From positions 1 to 64,000 of the forward strand of contig NZ_JACSDK010000015.1 of NCBI RefSeq assembly GCF_014925385.1: a stretch of DNA of 64,000 bases, written 5' to 3'. Shown one piece after another: positions 16,201-24,741 of this stretch (within the stretch, counting starts at the first letter, position 1; the number at the start of each line of letters is the position of its first letter). Made by a program: the position numbers and the translations under genes. Source of the DNA: Pelagibius marinus. Its GTDB lineage: Bacteria; Pseudomonadota; Alphaproteobacteria; Kiloniellales; Kiloniellaceae. Below the pieces are notes generated by a model. That model had not been told where the DNA came from and searched no databases. It worked only from the letters and a program-made list of their open reading frames with translations.

Positions 16201-17523
16201 TCAAGGCTTTGCATCAAGGTCGAATCCGACGGCTTGTTCCCATTTGTCAGAGGCCGCCCGCGGCCGGCGGCGACCGAAATCACTCCAAAGTTTTTCGAAG
16301 AAAGGTTCGAGGACGCGATAGATGCGTATCTCGTAGTGATCGATAAGGTAGTCCTCAATGCACTCATGACCGAAGTTTGTGCCAAATGTGCCGTCACCGA
16401 AGTCAAAGGAATAGTCTCTGATCTCCCGAAGTCCTGCAACACATCTCAATGGGAGGGGGAGCATTAGAACGTCGCGCGCGAACCTCAGGTACTGGGACAA
16501 GGTGACCACTAAGCCTTCCTCGAGCATGTGGGGGGCGATAGTCGGACGAGAGTTTTCCTCTCTCCCCCTAGTTCTTTCGGGATCAAGAAGCCAGGTGTCG
16601 ACACCCCAAAGCTCTCCATTCGTGAACGCCTGCGTCGCACCAAAGGCGTAAGCATCCTTCCTATTCTCAGCTGTCTTGCTCAGATCGATTGTGAAAGCCG
16701 CCGCACCCTCTTGATTTCTCGCATAATAGAACGCGCCTTTTGTCTGATGGCCCATAAGGTCCCGGACGTTTCCCGACGGTAGCCATGCGCGGAGGTCAAG
16801 CGGGTCAAAGCTTCCAGTTTGCTCTGCCGGGATCAGTCGCAGAAACATTTGCGGACCAGGACAAAGCCAGACCTTCGTGTCACCCTCCTGCAACGGATGT
16901 TGCGGGTCGATCCGACCTAACAGCGACACTGGAAAGACGTTGTCATCTTGACGGCTAAAGACTGTTCCGAAGTCAGAGGTCGGCGGTTTGTCTTGTTCGC
17001 TTTCGAGAAGGCCAGCCGAGATAATCTCGCCGAACGCCCGTTCAAGGCTTTTGACCAGCGCCTTTCTGGCTTTGTCTCGTTGATCTTGATCGGGATTCTC
17101 AGGGAGGTGGTAGGTAAGCGGTCTATTCTTATGCCGCATGTCGAATGGCCGGTCGGTCTCCCAATTGCCGTACGCGGTGTTGAAGACGGGCAGGATCCTG
17201 CTGTCTCCTACGGTCGCGGTCGCACGCCCGTATTCAATCATCACATTCGGATTAGGCATCGGCCGTTTGGCGCCGGCCTGAGTGACAATCGAGATGTCGG
17301 GAACGAAGATTCCGCATCCGTCGATACGCTCGAAGATAGTCCGTGCAACATCGACGTTCCCGGGCGCCCCCCGAACACCATCCTCCGCCCTCAGTGCGTT
17401 TTCGCGACCGAGTTCTGCGTGAAGGCTCTTGATTGCACGGTCAATACAGTCGCCAATGAAGCCGCGGTTTGTGCTGTTCGGCAGATCACTTTGCCAGGAA
17501 TAGAAGACCGTCTGTGTCATCAT
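16201..17523 (-). CDS. TIR-like domain protein
   Basis: A 440-residue protein. Residues 1–150 look TIR-like: the opening strand VFYSWQSDLPNSTN, a helix DCIDRAIKSLHAEL, then GAPGNVDVARTIFERIDGCGIFVPDIS, and NPNVMIEYG with Glu97 in the position of the catalytic TIR glutamate. Such 'FYSWQSD' proteins are related to bacterial TIR NADases that deplete NAD on infection. The remaining ~290 residues are an unrecognised sensor-like region with WLCPGPQMFLRLIP and a large acidic/aromatic tail. It is followed upstream on the same strand by the MNT–HEPN gene (19 bp apart), so the two are probably co-transcribed. NADase activity is an inference from fold only. Confidence 0.65.
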   Translation of the reverse strand: MMTQTVFYSWQSDLPNSTNRGFIGDCIDRAIKSLHAELGRENALRAEDGVRGAPGNVDVARTIFERIDGCGIFVPDISIVTQAGAKRPMPNPNVMIEYGRATATVGDSRILPVFNTAYGNWETDRPFDMRHKNRPLTYHLPENPDQDQRDKARKALVKSLERAFGEIISAGLLESEQDKPPTSDFGTVFSRQDDNVFPVSLLGRIDPQHPLQEGDTKVWLCPGPQMFLRLIPAEQTGSFDPLDLRAWLPSGNVRDLMGHQTKGAFYYARNQEGAAAFTIDLSKTAENRKDAYAFGATQAFTNGELWGVDTWLLDPERTRGREENSRPTIAPHMLEEGLVVTLSQYLRFARDVLMLPLPLRCVAGLREIRDYSFDFGDGTFGTNFGHECIEDYLIDHYEIRIYRVLEPFFEKLWSDFGRRRPRAASDKWEQAVGFDLDAKP

Positions 17524-17542
17524 GGCATCCGATGCGGACGGC

Positions 17543-18493
17543 CTAGCGTTTGCCGGCGTTGCGGGCGAGCTTGGCGAGATGCTTCTTGCAAGCGGCTTCG
17601 ACCAGCTTGTGAAGTCGCTGCGTGCACTCTCCGAGCCAAAGCAAGGCCTCCCGCTCGATCTTGTAGTGCTTTGAGTAGCGCGCTTTCACGTAGGCCTCGA
17701 CGAGCAGATTGAACCAGGCGCGGTGAGCGGCCAGCTCGCGCGGCCAGGCCTCCACAAGGCTTCGGTCTTGGTCTTCGGCGAGCGATCGCAGGAACTTGAT
17801 GTTGTGCGCTGGCGGCGTGTAGTTGGTTAGCGTCAGAAGCAGCCCCGTATAGGCATTCTCAACCGCCTGATGCAACAAGAAGGCAGGTTGCTTTGTCCGG
17901 CCTTTGTCTAGCAAATAGCGTGCGGTATCGAGGAAATCCTCTGCTGTTGGGATCCGATCCTCGAAGTGCTCCTTGGCGGTCTCATACGCCTCCCTAGGCG
18001 AGCACGGCTGGGGATCGGTGAGCGGCTCGTCATCCAGCTCGTAGAGGACGACGCCCTCCTTGCGGATGTCGGTGAAGAAATACTGCCCTTTGCGGATGGC
18101 CTCGTTCACCTCCCGCCGGCTGTGCACGATGAAGCTGACCGGGGTCTTGATAGCGCGGTCGTGCATGAAGCGGTCGCTGGCCTTGTGCCAGTAGGGCTCG
18201 AACTCGGCCAGCTTCTTGTTGTTGACGATGATCAGCAGATCGAAGTCGGAGCGGTAGCCCTTGGTGGTGTGGGGCTCGTCTACCCAGGAGCCCCGGGCAT
18301 AGGACCCGAAGAGGATGACCTTGAGGATGCGCCCGCGCTTCTTCCAGTCGGCGCTGGAGCCCTTGAGGGCGTCCTCGAACTCCTCGTGCAGGATCTCCAG
18401 CGCCCGCTCCAGTTCGCGCTGCTTCTTCGGCGGCAGGTGATCCAGGCTGAACTTCATCTTCGGGAGGGGGGCCGGGTTATCGGGAGGAGCCAA
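17543..18493 (-). CDS. MNT-type nucleotidyltransferase fused to HEPN domain
   Basis: A 316-residue fusion. Residues about 20–150 are a minimal nucleotidyltransferase: VILFGSYARGS (Gly63–Ser64) and SDFDLLIIV with Asp83 and Asp85. Residues about 165–300 form a HEPN helical bundle (AKEHFEDRIPTAEDFLDTARYLLD, AAFLLHQAVENAYTGLLL-like, YVKARYSKHYKI). In two-gene MNT/HEPN toxin–antitoxins, the MNT adenylylates and silences the HEPN RNase; here both are in one chain, and the 'RY..(H/Y)' end resembles the sacsin-type HEPN rather than the classic R-x4-6-H RNase motif. Start is a TTG at 18493 with AAGG upstream; MKFSLDH at 18457 is an alternative. It lies upstream of the TIR-like gene. Confidence 0.8.
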   Translation of the reverse strand: MAPPDNPAPLPKMKFSLDHLPPKKQRELERALEILHEEFEDALKGSSADWKKRGRILKVILFGSYARGSWVDEPHTTKGYRSDFDLLIIVNNKKLAEFEPYWHKASDRFMHDRAIKTPVSFIVHSRREVNEAIRKGQYFFTDIRKEGVVLYELDDEPLTDPQPCSPREAYETAKEHFEDRIPTAEDFLDTARYLLDKGRTKQPAFLLHQAVENAYTGLLLTLTNYTPPAHNIKFLRSLAEDQDRSLVEAWPRELAAHRAWFNLLVEAYVKARYSKHYKIEREALLWLGECTQRLHKLVEAACKKHLAKLARNAGKR

Positions 18494-18791
18494 TTTCGAC
18501 CTTCGATTGTATACAGCAGACGGAGATGGGGGAAGAGGTCAAAGACAGCCAGCGAGCCGAACCGTCAGGACGGGCCGGAGACTCGGAGCATGCAAAGGTA
18601 TTCTACGGAAAAGGCGCGCCCATCACATCCTGTGTGTCGGACGTGCCTTCGCCTTGTCTGACATTCGATCTTCTTGCCGACCGGCCCTTCAAGACGGGCC
18701 GCCGAAAGGCAGTCCGCGAGGGACAAGGTGCGCCCGAAGGGCGTCCGCTTTCCATTTTTTCTGACTTGGGCGCCGGCCTCCCCTCTTGGAC
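18494..18791. other. Gap before the plasmid relic
   Basis: 298 bp with no supported gene. A minus-strand frame (18565–18840) overlaps the iterons and shows no recognisable family. The stretch probably holds the promoter of the minus-strand MNT–HEPN gene near 18,500–18,540. Confidence 0.3.
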
Positions 18792-18931
18792 GTGCCATCG
18801 GGTTTCCGAGCGGTGCCATCAGGTAAATCCGGAGTGCCATCGGATTTTCAGGAGGGTGCCATCGGGTTTCGCAGGGGGTGCCATCGAATTTCGGGGCACG
18901 ACGAAGCCAGTGCCATCGAGTTTTCCGAGAT
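18792..18931 (+). repeat. Six iteron-like direct repeats (plasmid replication origin relic)
   Basis: The octamer GTGCCATC starts at 18792, 18813, 18834, 18856, 18878 and 18910; the first five are 21–22 bp apart, two helical turns, and each is followed by a related G/A-rich, T-run tail (for example GGGTTTCC, GGATTTTC, GAGTTTTCC). This is the layout of iterons that bind a plasmid Rep initiator. No rep gene is nearby, so this is a remnant of an integrated plasmid, next to mobC. Confidence 0.75.
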
Positions 18932-18992
18932 GGCCCTCGTTAAGTCCTTGTTATTCCATGGCCAACAACAATCAACATGTGGGGCAGGATAC

Positions 18993-19014
18993 GCATTTTG
19001 TACGTACAAAATGC
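18993..19014. promoter_or_regulatory. 22-bp perfect palindrome, likely operator
   Basis: Two perfect half-sites (GCATTTTGTAC and its reverse complement) with no spacer. It lies between the iterons and mobC, 128 bp upstream of the mobC ATG. Palindromes of this kind in mobilizable plasmids are bound by ribbon-helix-helix or HTH repressors; which one binds here is unknown. An autoregulatory site for MobC is possible. Confidence 0.6.
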
Positions 19015-19025
19015 CAGGTCGGCTG

Positions 19026-19107
19026 CCCCGCAGGGGCTGCCGGCCAGACCCGCCAAGATCGCCGCAGGCAGCGGCGCCAGGCGGGTAGCTTACCGCCCCC
19101 TGCGGGG
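19026..19107. other. Possible oriT region with inverted repeats
   Basis: The 11-mers CCCCGCAGGGG (19026–19036) and CCCCTGCGGGG (19097–19107) are reverse complements, separated by 60 bp of GC-rich sequence with further short repeats (CCCGCC/GGCGGG). An inverted-repeat region directly before mobC is where oriT usually lies in MOBP-type plasmids. I could not identify a nic site with confidence. Confidence 0.35.
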
Positions 19108-19141
19108 CCGGTGCTGAGGCGAACCAGGTACGGGAGTGCGC

Positions 19142-19489
19142 ATGCAAACGTCCAGATTTGAAGTCCGGTTGACGCCTGCACAGAAGGACGAGCTGAAGGC
19201 CGCCGCCGCGGCCGAGCGGCTCACCATGTCGGGCTATGTGCTGGCGCTGATCAAATCCGCGGTGAACCGCCAGCCCTTCCTGACCCGAGAGGAGATCAAC
19301 GCGCTCGATCTCAACCGCGAACAGCTCCGCCGCGCCGGCATCAACCTCAATACCCTCCTGCGCGAGCTGCAGGCCTACAACCGGGGCTCCAGCCGCCGGG
19401 CGCCGACCGAGGAGCATTTCGCGGAGGTCAAAGCCGACCTCGACGCCGCGCTGGGCCAGATCCGCGCCTGGCTCCAGACGAAGGTTTAG
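19142..19489 (+). CDS. mobC: MobC-like mobilization protein
   Basis: A 115-residue relaxosome accessory protein. The N-terminus (MQTSRFEVRLTPAQKDELKAAA) is a ribbon-helix-helix DNA-binding unit; the C-terminal half has the MobC pattern LNREQLRRAGINLNTLLREL. MobC binds oriT and helps the relaxase nick plasmid DNA for transfer. I chose ATG 19142 because GGGAG lies five bases upstream. The relaxase gene that should follow is missing apart from a 24-codon frame, so the mobilization region is no longer functional by itself. Its GC content is higher than that of the neighbouring defence genes. Confidence 0.8.
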   Translation: MQTSRFEVRLTPAQKDELKAAAAAERLTMSGYVLALIKSAVNRQPFLTREEINALDLNREQLRRAGINLNTLLRELQAYNRGSSRRAPTEEHFAEVKADLDAALGQIRAWLQTKV

Positions 19490-19493
19490 ACAA

Positions 19494-19568
19494 ATGCTGC
19501 CCTTCTCCGAGCACGACGAAGACTTCGAGTTCGAGAAGCGTGCCCGGGACGGCAACATGGAGCGGTGA
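19494..19568 (+). pseudogene. Remnant of the gene after mobC
   Basis: A 24-codon frame (MLPFSEHDEDFEFEKRARD…) begins four bases after the mobC stop and ends at 19568. Its position is where a relaxase or second mobilization gene normally starts. It is probably the stump left by the deletion that removed the rest of the plasmid backbone. Confidence 0.35.
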
Positions 19569-20034
19569 CCCTGTTCCGGGCCTAGCAGGTTTCATGCCCG
19601 CTGCTCAAAGGCTAAAGACCTTCAGATAGCGATCCACCGTCGTCCGCGATGTGCCAAAAGGCGACGACCCTAGTAAGCAGCGTTGCCTCCGTTTCTTAGC
19701 GCTCTGGTTCGTGCTCAACCGCGCCCACGAAATCGGGACTAGCGGGTGCCACCGCTTGCGCAAGATGGCCCGAATGCGATGGCCCGGTAAGAAAATCCAT
19801 ATCGGGCGGATCCCAAACATGCGGGCAGCTGCACGGATAGGTCGACTACTCGGACTCACTCTGCCACTATGTGGTTTGGGTCCCGGCGCTCCATATCGCA
19901 GTATGTGGAGCTAAACGTTGTGCATTTGGGGAATTCTTGCCCGCAGCCGTTTTGGAGTCAGTGGCTCCTGGCCGCGTAGGAAACACAGATGATGGGCATT
20001 ATTGCTTCCTTTCTCCTGACGGCATAGATGGGTC
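19569..20034. other. Gap between the plasmid relic and Gabija
   Basis: 466 bp without a supported gene. A minus-strand frame (19605–19859) ends in SRTTVDRYLKVF, which faintly resembles the winged-helix part of DUF4143-type ATPases and may be a fragment of one. The gajA promoter should lie near the right end; no clear box was found. Confidence 0.3.
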
Positions 20035-21789
20035 ATGCGCATCCGACACATCGAAATCAAAAATTTTCGCGGCATCCAATCCCTCTGCTGGGCTCCAGGG
20101 CAGAGTATGAATTGTTTGATTGGACCGGGCGACTCAACGAAAACGACGGTGCTTGATGCTATCGAGCTCGCCTTAAATCCGCGCAGTTACTTCCTTGGCG
20201 ATGACGCCGACTTCCACAATCTCGATGTGGAACAGCCCGTCAAAATCACGCTTACAATGGGTGATCTTCCGGTCGAATTCCTCGCGGAAAACAAATACGG
20301 GCTTCACCTGCGCGGCTGGGATGCGGCTGCGGAACAATTGCACGACGAACCGGACGGCACGCTTGAAGAAGTGCTCTCGCTCAGGGTCACGATCGATAAA
20401 TCACTCGAGGCCCGGTGGTCGCTTTTCAATGAGCGCATCGCGCAGGCCGAAGGCGATCCACCGATGATCCGCTACAAGGACATGCAGACGCTTGCCACAT
20501 CGCGGCTCGGCCCCTATGCAAAACGCCATCTGGGCTGGGGTCGCCAATCCGTCTTAAGCCAGATCGAAGAGTCCGGTGAAAGCGTCAATCTCAGGCTGGC
20601 GGAGGCCGGCCGCGCGGCGCGCTCGGCATTCAAGGAGAGCGGCACGGACGTATTCAGCGCGACGGTCGAAAAGGTGCAAAAGCTCAGCGCTGATTTTTCC
20701 GTTCCGGTGAGAGACAAGTACAAGGCTGAACTCGACGTACAATCCGTCAGCGTCAGTACTGGCGGCATCGCGTTGCACGACGGCGCGCTGCCGCTGCGCC
20801 GGCTGGGAACCGGCTCCTCACGGCTCCTGGTGTCTGCCCTCCAGCACGAAGCCGCGAGCAGCTCCCACGTTGCGCTGATCGACGAAGTTGAACACGGGCT
20901 CGAGCCTCACCGCATCGCAAGGCTTCTCAAATTTCTGAAGGGCAAGAAGACGACGCCCTCCGGCGACGTGCGCTCACAGATATTCCTGACCACCCATTCC
21001 CCGGTGGTCGTTCGTGAACTTGATGCTGGCGATATTTTCACCGTCCGCGAGACGGGCGGCGATGTAGGCGTGCGCTCCGCCGCTTCGACCCCGGAGAACG
21101 CAAAGAAAATCCAGGCCCATCTGCGCGTCTCTCCTGAAGCCTTTCTCGCAAGACGCGTGCTTGTCGGCGAAGGGCGGACAGAAGCAGGTTTGCTCCGCGG
21201 GCTTGATAGCTGGTGGACTGATAACGGCAAGCCGTCATGCGCTTATCAGGGCGCGGTTATCATTCACGGCGACGGCAAAGATTCGGGTCCCGATATCGCT
21301 GAGTCTCTGCTTGACCTCGGCTATCAAGCCGCCTTGCTGCTCGATTCGGACGAAGCCCCAAATCCGCAAACTCTTGACCGTGTGCGCTCCAAAGGCGGCA
21401 AGATCGTCCAATGGGAAGGAGACGTTTCCACCGAGGGCCGGTTGTTTGCCGATCTCAAATGGGAAGCCGTGCGCGAGGTCATGGACTACCTCACCAGCGA
21501 ACTCGGTGAAGACGCGATCCGCGCCCACATCAACAACGTTCTGGCCGAATCGCAATCTCCACCTCTTGGCGATCTCACCTTTCCGGCAGCACTGGACACC
21601 AAGGCTTTCCGGCAAACGCTCGCGGCAGCCGCTGTCGCCAAGAAAGGACAAAAGCGCGCCTCGTGGATTAAAGACTTGGGACGCGCCGAAGCCATCGGGT
21701 ACATGATTGGCGCCGACCTCGGCGCGACCGCCGGCACACCATTTGCCGCCGGCATAACCAAGCTCCGGCAGTGGATCGATGGCGGATGA
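20035..21789 (+). CDS. gajA: Gabija GajA, OLD-family ATP-dependent endonuclease
   Basis: A 584-residue protein, close to the ~578 residues of the Bacillus GajA. The N-terminal ABC/SMC-type ATPase is clear: MRIRHIEIKNFRGIQ, a P-loop variant GPGDSTKTT (~residues 30–38, Thr where the second Gly is usual), signature-like RRLGTGSSRLL, Walker B VALIDEVEHGL and TTHSPVV. The Toprim nuclease follows: LVGEGRTEAGLL with the catalytic Glu near 380, and LLLDSDEAPN as the DxD. GajA nicks/cleaves DNA when nucleotide pools fall during phage infection. The gene overlaps gajB by 11 bp, the standard Gabija layout. Confidence 0.92.
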   Translation: MRIRHIEIKNFRGIQSLCWAPGQSMNCLIGPGDSTKTTVLDAIELALNPRSYFLGDDADFHNLDVEQPVKITLTMGDLPVEFLAENKYGLHLRGWDAAAEQLHDEPDGTLEEVLSLRVTIDKSLEARWSLFNERIAQAEGDPPMIRYKDMQTLATSRLGPYAKRHLGWGRQSVLSQIEESGESVNLRLAEAGRAARSAFKESGTDVFSATVEKVQKLSADFSVPVRDKYKAELDVQSVSVSTGGIALHDGALPLRRLGTGSSRLLVSALQHEAASSSHVALIDEVEHGLEPHRIARLLKFLKGKKTTPSGDVRSQIFLTTHSPVVVRELDAGDIFTVRETGGDVGVRSAASTPENAKKIQAHLRVSPEAFLARRVLVGEGRTEAGLLRGLDSWWTDNGKPSCAYQGAVIIHGDGKDSGPDIAESLLDLGYQAALLLDSDEAPNPQTLDRVRSKGGKIVQWEGDVSTEGRLFADLKWEAVREVMDYLTSELGEDAIRAHINNVLAESQSPPLGDLTFPAALDTKAFRQTLAAAAVAKKGQKRASWIKDLGRAEAIGYMIGADLGATAGTPFAAGITKLRQWIDGG

Positions 21790-23254
21790 CATAGATGAAG
21801 AGGCCGCCAAGATTGCCGCGAGCATCGAACGCGGCAGTATCGTCGCTGCCGCCGGCTGCGGCAAAACCGAGCAGATCGCCCGAGCGACGCAGGCATCGAC
21901 AGGCTGTCGCCTTATCCTGACCCATACCCACGCTGGCGTCGATGCGCTCAGAGCTCGACTGAAGAAGCGAAAGGTGCCGGAGGCCAAATATCGGATCGAT
22001 ACGATTGCCGGATGGGCGCTCCGGTTCGCCGCTTCCTATCCGCAGCGCTCTGCCATTCCGGTTGCCGAGCCGTCGGGCAAAGAATGGAACGGTATTTACC
22101 AGAGCGCGGCGGCACTCGTGCGCAGCGGCGCCGTTTCGCGCGTGCTCAAAGCCTCATATGACGGGCTCTTTGTTGATGAATACCAGGACTGCACGGCGGA
22201 CCAGCACGAGATCATTTGCGCGCTCGCGTCTCATTTCCCGACCTGCGTCTTTGGCGATCATTTACAGGCGATCTTCGATTTCAAAGGCCAGAAGCCTGTC
22301 GAGTGGGACAAGGACGTTTTCCCGGCTTTTCCAAAATGCCATGAACTCACCACGCCCTGGCGCTGGAAGAACGCGGGAAACGAGGGTATGGCCGGCTGGC
22401 TGAAAGGCGTCCGTACTGTTCTGGACAACGGCGCCAACTTGGATTTTTCCAACACAACCCCTTGCGTGCACTGGTTCCAGATACCGCCTCCTTCCAAATC
22501 CAATCCGATTCAGGCGCAGCGCCGGCAGATCATCACCGAGGCGTTCCGCGGCATCGAATTGGACAGCGATGAAAATCTCGTGATTATGGCCGACAGCGCG
22601 AATCCGAAATCACGCGCATCACTTGCAAAGCATTTTTCCAAGTGGGGCTGTTCCAATATCGAGGCGATCGACTGTCCGGACCTTTTTAAGGCTGCCGCTG
22701 GCCTTGAGGGTTGCGCCGGCATGGCACGGCTCGAAGCCGTGCTCGAATTTGCGGCGACCTGCATGACAGGCGTGGAGAAGGCGCCGCTTCTCAGTTCGGT
22801 CAACTCGCACCTAGCAGGCGGAAAAGCCGGGGCAAAGAAGTTTGCCGATCTCATTCCACTATGTGTTGAAATCACGCGGGCGGGCGGCTACCACCTTGTT
22901 CTCGCCTTGCTCACCGCGTTGCACGGACGGGCGCAGACCCGCGCATACCGCCGTGAGATGTTCTATTCCATGTGCACCGCGCTCAGGCTCATGGGCACAG
23001 GGCAACTTGCGAGCCTGACGGATGCGGTATGGCAGGCCCAGAATCGGACCAGGCATCGCGGCCGAGTTCTTGGCACGCGAAATGTCGGCAGCACACTTCT
23101 TGTGAAGGGTCTTGAATTTGACCACGCCCTGGTTATTGACGCGCAAGGCCTTGACCGAAAGCACCTGTACGTCGCACTGACCCGGCCAGTTCGTTCGCTC
23201 ACGATTCTCTCTTCTTCGCCGCAGTTTGCACCCAAGCGTTCTAAGAGTTCTTGA
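21779..23254 (+). CDS. gajB: Gabija GajB, UvrD-like helicase
   Basis: A 491-residue superfamily-1 helicase, matching the ~494 residues of the reference GajB. Motif I is AAAGCGKTEQI (~residues 20–30), motif II GLFVDEYQDC (~125–134), motif III-like CVFGDHLQAIF, motif IV/VI region near the end with LVKGLEFDHALVIDAQG and YVALTRPVRSLTIL. In Gabija, GajB associates with a GajA tetramer and senses DNA ends or unwound DNA, adding to nucleotide depletion and DNA damage. ATG at 21779 lies within gajA. No third gene is required for this system. Confidence 0.92.
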   Translation: MADDIDEEAAKIAASIERGSIVAAAGCGKTEQIARATQASTGCRLILTHTHAGVDALRARLKKRKVPEAKYRIDTIAGWALRFAASYPQRSAIPVAEPSGKEWNGIYQSAAALVRSGAVSRVLKASYDGLFVDEYQDCTADQHEIICALASHFPTCVFGDHLQAIFDFKGQKPVEWDKDVFPAFPKCHELTTPWRWKNAGNEGMAGWLKGVRTVLDNGANLDFSNTTPCVHWFQIPPPSKSNPIQAQRRQIITEAFRGIELDSDENLVIMADSANPKSRASLAKHFSKWGCSNIEAIDCPDLFKAAAGLEGCAGMARLEAVLEFAATCMTGVEKAPLLSSVNSHLAGGKAGAKKFADLIPLCVEITRAGGYHLVLALLTALHGRAQTRAYRREMFYSMCTALRLMGTGQLASLTDAVWQAQNRTRHRGRVLGTRNVGSTLLVKGLEFDHALVIDAQGLDRKHLYVALTRPVRSLTILSSSPQFAPKRSKSS

Positions 23255-23652
23255 TGCGTGGAGAGTCCAGACCCTCGCCCGCAAAATCTTGAGATATCTT
23301 CTCGGAAGAATAGAAAAACTCATAAACGCACTTTTCCGAGATTCACTGAGAGGCAAGTGCCCCAGCACTTAGTTTATCCGGCACCTCCTACCATCCAGAA
23401 CAATCTTAGAAGGTAAGTCTCGTATGACCCAAGAGTCTGCAAACGGGACAGAAGCGGCATTTGCTGAGTAGCCCGGCACACGACAGCTTTGGTGCCAGAA
23501 GCGGAAAATCCAAGCGTTGAAGCGATTGAGCGCTTTGAGCCCAGAGCCAACGTGCTGCCTAGCTAGGTGGTCTGGTGCCTCTGGCCCATATCTACCATTG
23601 TCGACGCGCGCCATCTCTGCTTGCAGCGCATTAAAAGCAGAATCGGAGATAT
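23255..23652. other. Gap between gajB and the DUF4238 gene
   Basis: 398 bp between convergent genes. A minus-strand frame (23369–23656) has no recognisable family. Repeats near 23,300 (AAAATCTTGAGATATCTTCTC) are AT-rich but do not form a convincing terminator. No gene supported. Confidence 0.3.
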
Positions 23653-24741
23653 TCAACTTGGCTGAATGCCACCATAGCGTCTTAGTCCAGCTCCCGACAT
23701 AGTGTCTATAAACCTGGGCCTTTGCCTTATCCGAAGTTTCGGAAGATGCCGCGGAACAATCGGGGGGACACTTTCGACGTGGATCAGGCCACCCTTCGTC
23801 GAAGCGGCAAACTCTTCATCTGTAGCGACTGAAAACCTTTTGCTTCCTTCGAATTTTTGTTCTTCGTCCTCAACTGCAATATTTACTCGCAGGGTGCTCT
23901 CAGGCTTTGAGTTTTCCACTTCCTTTAGCGCTTCGACGGTTTGCGTTGTATCTCCATAAGGCGATAGAACGACTACGTCGTTGCTGAACAGATAAACAAG
24001 TTGGTTCAAAGCGATGGCGTCTTTTTCCTTAAGCTTGCATGTCATACCTTCTCGACCATTCAACTCATAGACATGGCGATCGAACGCGAAAAAGCCTAGC
24101 TTGGGCGTCAATGGCAGATAAACATACAAGCCTGCACCACCAAGCCCCCAGTTTCGGTACTTCATGTACCTTTTCAACACTAGTTTGTTTGATGAAACAG
24201 CTGGGTTATCAGACATCACAAAGCCAGTCTTGGATTTGTTGACTAGCAGAACACACCGAAGGTCTGAAATGGTGTCAAAGAAAACCCTTGCACTGTCTAA
24301 GACCATTTCCATTGCTTCCGGACCCTCCATAGGCGGGCCGAGGAAGTCTTCGAGTTCGTCATTTTCTTTTTGCCCTAAAGCAACCTTCTCACGCATAGAG
24401 GACATCATCAGCAACCGGTCCTTTATCGCCTTTTCGGCTCGCAGATGCTGTAAAAGCCAGAGAAACAACAGTTTATCGAGATCTTCTTTCGCCGGTGTTT
24501 GAGACTCAGTCAGCTTATTGACAACATCTCCGAACATCCCCTCAGGGGTATTGAAGAATTCCTCGATTCTTAAATCCTTGCCGTACAAATAGCTCTTTGA
24601 GCACTGATCTCTGATCGAAGCGCCAAAAACCAACTTATCAAGCTTTGGAATCCAGATGTTGACTTGCCGTTTTTGACTATCCGTAGAAAAATTTTTTAGA
24701 TGAACTTTCGGAACAAAATGTTGGTTTTTCTTTTCGGCCAT
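23653..24741 (-). CDS. DUF4238 domain protein
   Basis: A 362-residue protein with the DUF4238 opening motif NQHFVPKVHLKNFS at residues 6–19, a predicted strand IWIPKLDKLVFG, then CSKSYLYGKD, and a middle helical part (LDKLLFLWLLQHLRAEKAI). The segment FVMSDNPAVSSNK followed by YLPLTPKLGFFAFD is typical of the family. Function is unknown; DUF4238 genes are often found near restriction and other defence genes and on prophages. The basic C-terminus (KLRIRQRPRF) is longer than usual. It has lower GC than Gabija and so may have a separate origin. Convergent with gajB. Confidence 0.8.
   Translation of the reverse strand: MAEKKNQHFVPKVHLKNFSTDSQKRQVNIWIPKLDKLVFGASIRDQCSKSYLYGKDLRIEEFFNTPEGMFGDVVNKLTESQTPAKEDLDKLLFLWLLQHLRAEKAIKDRLLMMSSMREKVALGQKENDELEDFLGPPMEGPEAMEMVLDSARVFFDTISDLRCVLLVNKSKTGFVMSDNPAVSSNKLVLKRYMKYRNWGLGGAGLYVYLPLTPKLGFFAFDRHVYELNGREGMTCKLKEKDAIALNQLVYLFSNDVVVLSPYGDTTQTVEALKEVENSKPESTLRVNIAVEDEEQKFEGSKRFSVATDEEFAASTKGGLIHVESVPPIVPRHLPKLRIRQRPRFIDTMSGAGLRRYGGIQPS

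Noticed and set aside
16948-17712. 254-codon plus-strand frame over the TIR-like gene start
   Set aside because: Antisense to the TIR-like and MNT–HEPN genes, without a recognisable domain or ribosome site.
19605-19859. Minus-strand frame ending SRTTVDRYLKVF
   Set aside because: Weak resemblance to the winged helix of DUF4143 ATPases only; no start signal and no P-loop, so not annotated as a gene.
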